From JAUILA01 sp964563925 (GTDB lineage Bacteria > Bacteroidota > Bacteroidia > Cytophagales > Cyclobacteriaceae), in the NCBI GenBank assembly GCA_964563925.1, contig CAZLZD010000117.1, positions 1 to 5,649 on the forward strand: a DNA stretch of 5,649 nucleotides, read 5' to 3'. The position numbers were made by a program, and so were the translations under genes. This document shows, piece by piece, positions 1 to 5,402 of this stretch. Within the stretch, counting starts at the first letter, position 1. The number at the start of each line of letters is the position of its first letter. Under the pieces are notes generated by a model. The model saw nothing but the letters and a program-made list of their open reading frames with translations. It was not told the origin of the DNA and ran no database searches.

Positions 1-527
1 CTGTTTTCTATGAAGGTGAACTAAAAAATCTGGCAGCTAATTATGTCAGGGAAGGCCGAATAAAGGAGGCTAAATCATTGCTTGAATTGAATGTGCACGT
101 CTATCCAAACTCGATCGGATCCTATGACATGCTTTCAGGTATTTACAAAGAAGCTGGTGCTTTTGCCCCGCCGACTCAACAAGAGTTTATGGATAAGCTG
201 ATGACTGAGGAAGAAGTACAGGAGGCATTACAGCTATACAGGAAAGTCCGTAAAGAGTATCCCGGCTGGAAAATCACATCCGAGCGTTATCTGAACTGGG
301 CCGGTTATCAATATCTGTCAAAAGACAAGACGGAGGAGGCAATTGAAATATTCACGTTGAATTCGCAAATATATCCGGAATCACCTAACACGTACGACAG
401 CCTGGGTGAAGCCTATTTGAAAATGGGTAATACACAAAAGGCTCGTTATTATTATGAGAAGGCTCTGCATCTTGATCCTACTATGGAAACTGCCCGGTCT
501 GCACTGGTCAAGCTCTCAGGCGACTAG
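1..527 (+). CDS. TPR-repeat protein, C-terminal part (5' end outside window)
   Basis: The reading frame is open from base 3 to the TAG at 525-527, giving 174 visible residues; the true start lies upstream. An internal TTG at 78 could be taken as a start, but the codons before it already encode TPR-like sequence (NLAANYVREGRIKEA), so that start is unlikely. TPR-type helix pairs are visible at about residues 4-37, 94-127 (AGYQYL...EEAIEIF...YPES) and 128-161 (TYDSLGEAYLKMGNTQKARYYYEKALHLDP); the last is nearly canonical. Residues 50-90 form a more degenerate linker with a YRKVRKEYPGW segment. TPRs bind other proteins or pack against a neighbouring domain. In Bacteroidota-like genomes this kind of C-terminal end is often fused to a serine hydrolase (beta-lactamase-like) or an alpha/beta hydrolase domain, so the missing N-terminus may be enzymatic; that is inference only. 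The gene converges on the M20 gene with 47 bp between stop codons. Confidence 0.85.
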   Translation, partial: VFYEGELKNLAANYVREGRIKEAKSLLELNVHVYPNSIGSYDMLSGIYKEAGAFAPPTQQEFMDKLMTEEEVQEALQLYRKVRKEYPGWKITSERYLNWAGYQYLSKDKTEEAIEIFTLNSQIYPESPNTYDSLGEAYLKMGNTQKARYYYEKALHLDPTMETARSALVKLSGD

Positions 528-574
528 GATGGAAACCCAATAATTGATACTCTAACGAACTATCAGCGGGAAGT

Positions 575-2098
575 TTATTCGTTATTTCCGTGACGTTCCA
601 TAAGGAACTCGTGAAGTAGAACCCCGTGGGCCAGATATTTTAATGACAATCGCTCATCGGTGTTATGCGTGCCACGGCTTTCGTCCAGTCCCCAGTATGA
701 GCCATCATAGTTCAGCATCGCATCCGCAATGGCGGCATAGTGCCTGGCATCGGTGCCGCCACGCATAAACACAGGGACAACACGGATCGGCCCGTGTACT
801 TTTCGCAGAACTGTTACGAACTCTTTAAAGGCGGGGTTGTCCGTTGAGGTTGTGGGTCTTGCTGCGAAAGTAGGATCAATAAGCTCTGTCTCGACGCCAA
901 AAGGGGAAACTATCTGCTGTACATGATGCAGCACATCATCCGGGGTATCCCGAAAGTGCAGACGTGCGTTAACATATGCGGTTGCCTGTTGAGGTAATAC
1001 GTTGTATTTAAACCCGCCTTCAATTACTGTCGGGGCTAACGTAGTGCGAACGTTACTGCGCGTTGCCGGACGATTCTCCAGCATATCCTCAGCATAGGGT
1101 GAAAACAACCACAGGTTGGCAGCTACAATTCTATGCTGCAATGTACCGCCTGCCGCCTGTCTGATGAGACCCTCTTTTGCAACCCCCTCCAGGCTGCCGG
1201 CCATGGGAGCCTTACTGATGGCGGCCACAGCAGCAGAGAGCTGGCTCACCGCTGTCTTTTCAACGCCTGATGCACTATGTCCGCCTTCAGACTTTGCCGT
1301 TAACTTCAGTGTGGCGTAACCCTGGTGACTTACCCCTACCCTGGCTTCCGGCGGATCTGAACGGCCTGACCAGTCTGCCGACAGTCCGCCACCTTCGTCA
1401 AGGAGCCAGTCAAAATGCACACCTCGAGACTCAAGAGCAGCGGCAATATCTGCGGCTCCGTGTAATCCTCCGGTTTCTTCGTCATGACCAAATAACAAAT
1501 AAATATCACAGCCTGGCTGAAATCCACGGGCGGCCAGTCTCTCCACCGCCTCCAGGGCCATAATTGCATTGTCTTTCGTATCCACAGAACCGCGTCCCCA
1601 GACAAAACCATCCGAGACTACCCCTTCAAATGCCGGATATGTCCATGCCGATTCGGTCCCCTCCTCCACCGGTACTACATCCAGGTGACTGATAAAACCA
1701 ATAGCCCCGCAGTCATTTTTCCCAGGCCATCGATAAACCACCGATAAATCATTTATCACCTCACGCTCCATCACCTGGTGTGCCAAAGGGTAAGTCCTCT
1801 CCATCCAGTCGTGAAGACCAATGAATGCCGCAGAGTCGACAGGTCCTGTATCAGCAATCACCGTTGGAAAACGAACAGCTTCGGCCAGTCGTTCGGCAAC
1901 CTGGCCCTCATCAATTTCCAGTAGGCGCAATGAATCTTCCGGGAGAATTGCGTTGCCTTCAATGCCGTCCGGTAAAAGTGCGGTGCGAACAGAAAGCACG
2001 CCTATCAGAATGATGAGAATAACCAGCAAACCTGAAAAAACAATTCGAAAAACAGCGCGCAGGCCGGTTCGGCGTTTGGGTGTGTGTTTACTTGTCAT
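575..2098 (-). CDS. membrane-anchored M20 family metallohydrolase, PM20D1/CPS1-like
   Basis: This is a di-zinc M20 hydrolase of 507 residues from the ATG at 2098; a TTG at 2113 would add five residues. Neither start has a Shine-Dalgarno site, and I prefer ATG. A basic N-terminus (KHTPKRR) is followed by one hydrophobic segment at about residues 17-35 with no clear cleavage site, so the enzyme is probably anchored with its catalytic domain outside the cytoplasm. The expected M20 residues are present: H138 and D140 in HLDVVP, bridging D173 in GRGSVDTKDN, E207/E208 in GHDEETGG (base and ligand), D234 in LLDEGG and H478 in GTHNTDE. The lid/dimerisation domain has GGHSA near 274, and RGGTDAR lies at 446-452. 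The segments NLWLFSP, RTTLAPTVIEGGFKYNVLP and WTYPAFEGVV, and the length, resemble mammalian PM20D1 (N-acyl amino acid hydrolase/synthase) and yeast carboxypeptidase S more than short ArgE/DapE enzymes. Substrate is unproven; N-acyl amino acids or small peptides are likely. It is a single gene, divergent from the ankyrin gene. Confidence 0.93.
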   Translation of the reverse strand: MTSKHTPKRRTGLRAVFRIVFSGLLVILIILIGVLSVRTALLPDGIEGNAILPEDSLRLLEIDEGQVAERLAEAVRFPTVIADTGPVDSAAFIGLHDWMERTYPLAHQVMEREVINDLSVVYRWPGKNDCGAIGFISHLDVVPVEEGTESAWTYPAFEGVVSDGFVWGRGSVDTKDNAIMALEAVERLAARGFQPGCDIYLLFGHDEETGGLHGAADIAAALESRGVHFDWLLDEGGGLSADWSGRSDPPEARVGVSHQGYATLKLTAKSEGGHSASGVEKTAVSQLSAAVAAISKAPMAGSLEGVAKEGLIRQAAGGTLQHRIVAANLWLFSPYAEDMLENRPATRSNVRTTLAPTVIEGGFKYNVLPQQATAYVNARLHFRDTPDDVLHHVQQIVSPFGVETELIDPTFAARPTTSTDNPAFKEFVTVLRKVHGPIRVVPVFMRGGTDARHYAAIADAMLNYDGSYWGLDESRGTHNTDERLSLKYLAHGVLLHEFLMERHGNNE

Positions 2099-2117
2099 GC
2101 GGATTCTGACCAAATAA

Positions 2118-2132
2118 CTAATTTGTAATTAG
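2118..2132. repeat. inverted repeat upstream of the M20 gene
   Basis: Perfect 6-bp arms CTAATT and AATTAG are separated by TGT. The site lies 20 bp upstream of the preferred M20 start (ATG at 2098), where a promoter-proximal operator or leader hairpin would sit. It is AT-only apart from the outer C/G pair, so as RNA it would be weak; a DNA-binding dimer site is more plausible than a terminator. It could also be chance in AT-rich DNA. Confidence 0.35.
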
Positions 2133-2155
2133 AAATCCAATAATAAAATCAAACA

Positions 2156-2172
2156 GCATGCCCGGTGCATGC
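2156..2172. repeat. paired GCATGC motif in divergent intergenic region
   Basis: Two copies of the self-complementary hexamer GCATGC lie at 2156-2161 and 2167-2172, separated by CCGGT. The pair reads both as a direct repeat and as a 6-bp stem with a 5-nt loop. No T-run follows on either strand, so it does not look like an intrinsic terminator. The rest of the gap (2099-2356) shows no ORF, no RNA gene and no convincing promoter matching either sigma70 or the Bacteroidota TTTG/TAnnTTTG consensus, although promoters for both divergent genes should lie here. Confidence 0.35.
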
Positions 2173-2356
2173 ATTCTATCCGGTCGCGGTTGACCTCAAG
2201 TCAGTTATTCCGTGTTTCAGTGAATTTAATAAATGATCCATAGACCGGTCATCATGTGTGTAAATTTTCAGAAATAAGTATATTTAACATACCATATGAC
2301 TCCTCATTGTACCGGCAATGCACTGTCCATATTTTAAGCCTTGTATTAATTGACGT

Positions 2357-3013
2357 ATGAAAAAAACGGTAAAGCGGCTTATTGAACGGAAGGATACGGC
2401 TGGTCTGCAGGCGCTGCTGACCTCGCATCCTTCCCTGGCCAATGAGGGCATTACCATACCCTACGACCTGTTTTGCCGTTCAAAAGCGCACCCTTTACAC
2501 AGACTCTGTGATGCCGTATTTGCAGGTAAAATGACGGATGATGAAGCAATAGATTTAGCAAAGGTATTTCTTGATAACGGAGCTAATATTGACGGGAATA
2601 AGCCACATGATACGCCCCTATTGGCGGCAGCGAGCCTTCATGCGGAAGCGCTGGGCATATTTTATATAGAGAATGGAGCAGATATTAATTTTACCGATCC
2701 TAAAGGCAAAGCCTCAGCCCTGCACTGGGCCGCGTATTGCGGACTGGATAAACTGGTGAATAAACTTTTACAGTCCGGTGCCATCCCCGACGAAAAGGAG
2801 GCTGCACATCATTGCACGCCATTGGCCTGGGCCATACATTGTCTATCCACCGGGGACAATGGCAATCGGAATAATCAGGTCTCCTGTATGAAACTGCTCC
2901 TTCAGGCGGGTGCTGAAATCAAAACGCTCCGGGAAGATCATATGAATCACCTTCTCATGTTGGCTGACGGTGACAGTGAACTGGAAAAGCTTGTACAAAA
3001 CCAGGAACGCTAG
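2357..3013 (+). CDS. ankyrin-repeat protein
   Basis: A 218-residue protein with no signal peptide or membrane segment, so probably cytoplasmic. At least three ankyrin repeats are readable: about 83-112 (DTPLLAAASLHAEALGIFYIENGADIN), 116-145 (ALHWAAYCGLDKLVNKLLQSGA) and 152-188 (TPLAWAIHC...CMKLLLQAGAEI). The last has an insert of about 12 polar residues (STGDNGNRNNQ) between its helices. A degenerate repeat precedes them at about 45-80 (HPLHRLCDAV...FLDNGANIDG). Residues 1-30 (KRLIERKDTAGLQALLTSHPSLAN) look like an N-terminal capping repeat. Such folds act as protein-binding scaffolds; no enzymatic domain is attached, and the partner is unknown. The ATG at 2357 has no Shine-Dalgarno site. The gene lies 64 bp before the NIPSNAP gene on the same strand and could be co-transcribed, though a weak promoter-like element lies between them. 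Confidence 0.88.
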   Translation: MKKTVKRLIERKDTAGLQALLTSHPSLANEGITIPYDLFCRSKAHPLHRLCDAVFAGKMTDDEAIDLAKVFLDNGANIDGNKPHDTPLLAAASLHAEALGIFYIENGADINFTDPKGKASALHWAAYCGLDKLVNKLLQSGAIPDEKEAAHHCTPLAWAIHCLSTGDNGNRNNQVSCMKLLLQAGAEIKTLREDHMNHLLMLADGDSELEKLVQNQER

Positions 3014-3039
3014 ACCGTTTTCCTGATCGTAATTCTTCC

Positions 3040-3057
3040 GGTAATTACCTATCTTTA
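3040..3057 (+). promoter_or_regulatory. possible promoter/operator before the NIPSNAP gene
   Basis: A perfect 10-bp palindrome, GGTAATTACC (3040-3049), abuts TATCTTTA (3050-3057), which matches 7 of 8 positions of the Bacteroidota -7 element TAnnTTTG. Transcription would then start about 14 bases before the ATG at 3078. No TTTG -33 element is present at the usual spacing, so the call is weak; ten-base palindromes also occur by chance several times in a window this size. Confidence 0.25.
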
Positions 3058-3077
3058 TATGAACCCATAGTTGAATT

Positions 3078-3821
3078 ATGATTCTTCGAAGCTTCACGAT
3101 CTTTCTGTTACTTTCACTTTCGTATCCGGCCCTTGCACAGGAACAGGTATATGAGTTAAGAACCTACGAACTGGAATTTTTCAGGTCGGCCGACATTCTT
3201 CATACCTATTTCGAAGAGGCACTGATCCCGGCACTTAACCGGCAGGGGATTGAACAGGTCGGGGTTTTTGAAGAGGCCGGCGAAAACCTTCCGAAGAAAT
3301 TATACCTGTTAATCCCTTATGATAATTTACAATCCATGCAATCGAGCCTGGATGCACTCCAGGAAGACAACAAGTACCTGTACGATGCAGCCGGTTATAT
3401 TCAGGCGTCAGAAGAAGAAGTCCCTTTTAAGCGCATATCCAGCAACCTGATCCGGTCGACCGCCGGATTCCCTGAACTTGTAAAGCGGGAGAATGCTACG
3501 CTCTTTGAGTTACGGATTTACGAAAGCCGGCATGAGGATGCCCTGCGCAGGAAAGTAAAGATGTTCAACGACAGTGAATTTGCCATATTTGAGGAGGTGG
3601 GGCTTCCAATAGTCTTTTTTGGGGTGAATATAGCAGGCGAACAAATGCCCTGCCTGACATATTTACTTGCTTTCAAAGATCGTACAGCCCATGATCAGGC
3701 CTGGGGTAAATTCGGACCGCACCCGGAGTGGCAGCGGATTATTACGCTGGAGGAATACGCAAATGCCATGAACGATATTACCCGCGTTTTCCTGAAGCCC
3801 CTGCCCTATTCGCAATTGTGA
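3078..3821 (+). CDS. secreted NIPSNAP family protein with two NIPSNAP domains
   Basis: A 247-residue protein with a clear Sec signal peptide: basic residue R4, hydrophobic core at about 5-18, and a probable signal peptidase I cut after PALA (A20/Q21). Two related ferredoxin-like NIPSNAP modules follow. The first is at about 24-115 (VYELRTYELEFF, then IEQVGVFEEAGENLPKKLYLLIPYDNLQSM). The second is at about 139-245 (LFELRIYESRHEDALRRKVKMF, then FGVNIAGEQMPCLTYLLAF and WGKFGPHPEWQRI). The repeated xELRxYE opening strand marks the duplication, and the second copy is closer to the family pattern. NIPSNAP proteins belong to the dimeric alpha/beta barrel superfamily; a tandem copy could form the two-module barrel within one chain. 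Bacterial members have no firmly established reaction; binding or conversion of a small hydrophobic molecule is inference. The ATG at 3078 is the only start preserving the signal peptide. It is probably co-transcribed with the SRPBCC gene 42 bp downstream. Confidence 0.92.
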   Translation: MILRSFTIFLLLSLSYPALAQEQVYELRTYELEFFRSADILHTYFEEALIPALNRQGIEQVGVFEEAGENLPKKLYLLIPYDNLQSMQSSLDALQEDNKYLYDAAGYIQASEEEVPFKRISSNLIRSTAGFPELVKRENATLFELRIYESRHEDALRRKVKMFNDSEFAIFEEVGLPIVFFGVNIAGEQMPCLTYLLAFKDRTAHDQAWGKFGPHPEWQRIITLEEYANAMNDITRVFLKPLPYSQL

Positions 3822-3863
3822 TAAACTGCGTGAACAATTTCAGGAGTTTACTAAATCAATGAC

Positions 3864-4295
3864 ATGGCCTGGCAGTTTGAACATTCGGTCGAATGCAATG
3901 TCAGCAAATCATTCGCCTGGGATTTCTGGACGAATGTGACGAATTGGGCACGTATTGAAGGTAGTGCCGTAGAGTGGATAAGGATAAATGGTCCGTTTGC
4001 CGAGGGCACGACCGGGCAGACGAAAGTTCCAGGTCAGAATCCCAATGAATGGAGAATAACACAATTTAATGCAGGGAATTCAGCCACTATTTGCATGCCC
4101 CTGGAGGGTGCTGAATTTATAAATGTCATGTTGTTCAACGCATTGTCGGTAAACCGTACACTAATTACTCAACAACTGAGCCTGGTGGGTCCGGATGCGT
4201 CGGAAATGGCGGAAGGGATGGAAATCTTTGAAAAGAGTGCGCCCCAGGGACTGCGTAAACTAGCAGAAGCCATGGAAACAGCCTATGATCAGTAA
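3864..4295 (+). CDS. SRPBCC (START-like/polyketide cyclase) family protein
   Basis: A 143-residue cytoplasmic protein with the compact helix-grip layout. The opening strand FEHSVECNVS leads into helix SFAWDFWTNVTNWARIEG, followed by strands including VEWIRINGPFAEGTTGQTKV and NEWRITQFNAGNSATICMPL, and the long C-terminal helix (about 112-142, MEIFEKSAPQGLRKLAEAMETAYD) that covers the ligand cavity. Length is typical of single-domain SRPBCC proteins. These bind hydrophobic ligands; roles range from cyclases to stress-related binding proteins, and no catalytic residues can be assigned here. The start at 3864 is the only in-frame ATG after an upstream stop at 3852. An AGGAG at 3842-3846 lies 17 bases before it, which is too far for a normal ribosome site, but 12 bases before an out-of-frame ATG at 3859. 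Its position 42 bp after the NIPSNAP stop with no terminator suggests one transcript. Confidence 0.87.
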   Translation: MAWQFEHSVECNVSKSFAWDFWTNVTNWARIEGSAVEWIRINGPFAEGTTGQTKVPGQNPNEWRITQFNAGNSATICMPLEGAEFINVMLFNALSVNRTLITQQLSLVGPDASEMAEGMEIFEKSAPQGLRKLAEAMETAYDQ

Positions 4296-4310
4296 AGATC
4301 GCCTGGTATT

Positions 4311-4366
4311 GGTCCGGCAGACCGGATGGCTTGAAATGCAGTCTGACTGGTCTGAATTACCAGTCA
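4311..4366 (+). repeat. overlapping inverted repeats before the alpha/beta hydrolase
   Basis: A perfect 8-bp stem, TGACTGGT (4344-4351) with ACCAGTCA (4359-4366), has a 7-base loop. A competing 8-bp pairing joins CAGACCGG (4318-4325) to CTGGTCTG (4347-4354) with one G-T wobble and would block the first stem. GGTC (4311-4314) can also pair with GACC (4320-4323), closing a third small hairpin that frees the terminal stem. The layout resembles an attenuator or a terminator for the SRPBCC transcript, but no T-run follows the last stem, so intrinsic termination is uncertain. Confidence 0.35.
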
Positions 4367-4367
4367 A

Positions 4368-4396
4368 TTGATGCCTGTCTCCTGAATAATTATTAT
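4368..4396 (+). promoter_or_regulatory. sigma70-like promoter for the alpha/beta hydrolase
   Basis: TTGATG (4368-4373) and TATTAT (4391-4396) are separated by exactly 17 bases, close to the -35/-10 consensus of sigma70. The stretch from 4385 to 4403 is almost pure A/T. A start site near 4403 would give a leader of about 30 bases to the ATG at 4434 and would place the alternative TTG at 4410 almost on the 5' end, favouring the ATG. The caveat is that Bacteroidota housekeeping sigma factors prefer a different consensus, which is absent here. Confidence 0.4.
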
Positions 4397-4433
4397 ATTA
4401 TTAAAGCAGTTGAATTCTCACAGATTGAGTCAC

Positions 4434-5372
4434 ATGATACGGGAGAATGAATCGCCAATTTACACGCGTATTCGCGCTAATACGACTGTGATGTTTGCCC
4501 TCACGGCGCTAAGCAGCCTGCTGATAGTATTGATGACTTCAAGCGTGCTTTCGGCACAGGATACCTCGTCAAACCATTACTTTAATTCCGATGGAGTCCG
4601 GCTCAGGTATACCGACCAGGGTACCGGAGAACCCGTAATTCTCATTCACGGACTTACATCTTCCGCGGATGACTGGGCAAGAAACGGAATGCTGCCAGCC
4701 CTTGTCAATGCAGGGTTCCGGGCCATTGCCATTGATACCAGGGGGCATGGACTAAGTGAAAAGTTGTATACCCCGAAGGATTATGGTGCCACCGAAGTGG
4801 AAGATCTTGTCCGTTTAACGGACCACCTTGGTTTGCCACGCGTACATGTGGTAGGTTACTCCCGGGGTGCAGACCTGGGTCTTGCATTTTTAAAGGCACA
4901 TCCTGAAAAAATTCGTTCCATTGTCCTGGGAGGGTATGCGTACGACGGTACGTCTGCAGGTCTTATCGGGAAGCTGGAACAAAATGATCAAATCACCACG
5001 GCCCTGGCGGAAGGAGATGCCGAACCGTTTATTCGTGCCATGCTTCCGCCAAATGCACCCCCGCCCTCTCCTGAAGCTATTCAACAGATTATACAGGTCA
5101 CGTTTGCTGACAATGATTTACGTGCAATTTCAGCAGCGATTCAAGGTATGGCTGATGTCGAAAAGCCGACAATTGACGATCTGGAATCAAACACCATTCC
5201 GGCTCTTGCTATTCTGGGGGAGAATGACTGGATGTTCAGAAAAACGGTGGAAGAAATGTCTTCAGTGACAGGCAACTTCCAATTTACATTAATTGCTGAT
5301 GCTGATCATTTGTCAGCATTTATGCATCCCGGGTTTACCAACCTGGTCATTGAATTTCTTCAGGACAGGTAA
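4434..5372 (+). CDS. exported alpha/beta hydrolase
   Basis: A 312-residue alpha/beta-hydrolase-fold protein starting from the ATG at 4434. A TTG at 4410 would add eight residues, and an ATG at 4491 would give a shorter, more conventional signal peptide. Residues 1-42 have a long n-region with three Arg, then a hydrophobic core (about 20-38, MFALTALSSLLIVLMTSSV) and a likely cut after VLSA (A41), so the enzyme is probably secreted or periplasmic. The mature domain carries the oxyanion motif LIHGLTSS (70-77), DTRGHGLSE (101-109), the nucleophile elbow GYSRG with Ser143, an acid in GENDW (Asp265) and catalytic His292 in DADHLSAF. The triad order and spacing are normal, so it should be active. 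The cap region (about 172-245) is Pro-rich near 205-212 (PPNAPPPSP). It is probably an esterase or similar ester/lactone hydrolase; the substrate cannot be read from sequence. Relatives also include epoxide hydrolases and C-C hydrolases. DUF2200 follows after 30 bp. Confidence 0.92.
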   Translation: MIRENESPIYTRIRANTTVMFALTALSSLLIVLMTSSVLSAQDTSSNHYFNSDGVRLRYTDQGTGEPVILIHGLTSSADDWARNGMLPALVNAGFRAIAIDTRGHGLSEKLYTPKDYGATEVEDLVRLTDHLGLPRVHVVGYSRGADLGLAFLKAHPEKIRSIVLGGYAYDGTSAGLIGKLEQNDQITTALAEGDAEPFIRAMLPPNAPPPSPEAIQQIIQVTFADNDLRAISAAIQGMADVEKPTIDDLESNTIPALAILGENDWMFRKTVEEMSSVTGNFQFTLIADADHLSAFMHPGFTNLVIEFLQDR

Positions 5373-5402
5373 TGTCCGAATTTAACCGCAAAAGAAGTTA
5401 GT

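Noticed and set aside
546..590. Possible bidirectional terminator between the TPR and M20 genes
   Set aside because: Only a 4-bp GATA/TATC pair and a 6-bp stem with a wobble and a 12-base loop (567-572 with 585-590) are present, with no T-run, and the latter overlaps the M20 coding end.
1116..1611. Several open frames of 60-100 codons on both strands inside the M20 gene
   Set aside because: They overlap the conserved, motif-complete M20 frame, lack recognisable domains, and their translations look like out-of-frame readings.
2099..2113. TTG start at 2113 for the M20 gene
   Set aside because: It gains only five residues and has no Shine-Dalgarno support; an ATG follows in frame at 2098.
2233..2255. 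ATGAT/ATCAT inverted repeat around a central ACCGGT
   Set aside because: Arms are only 5 bp with a 13-base spacer, which is expected by chance in this composition.
2843..3097. 84-codon minus-strand open frame over the ankyrin gene end and the NIPSNAP promoter region
   Set aside because: It is mostly antisense to the ankyrin coding sequence, has no domain, and extends across the NIPSNAP start.
4410..4433. TTG start at 4410 for the alpha/beta hydrolase
   Set aside because: It adds eight polar residues ahead of an already long signal-peptide n-region, has no ribosome site, and would fall within a few bases of the predicted transcript start. The ATG at 4434 is preferred.
4921..5268. 115-codon plus-strand open frame inside the alpha/beta hydrolase, plus two 64-codon minus-strand frames (4705-4899, 4890-5084)
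   Set aside because: They are frame shadows of the hydrolase, which has an intact catalytic triad; the compositions are Arg/Trp/Cys-rich and show no domain.
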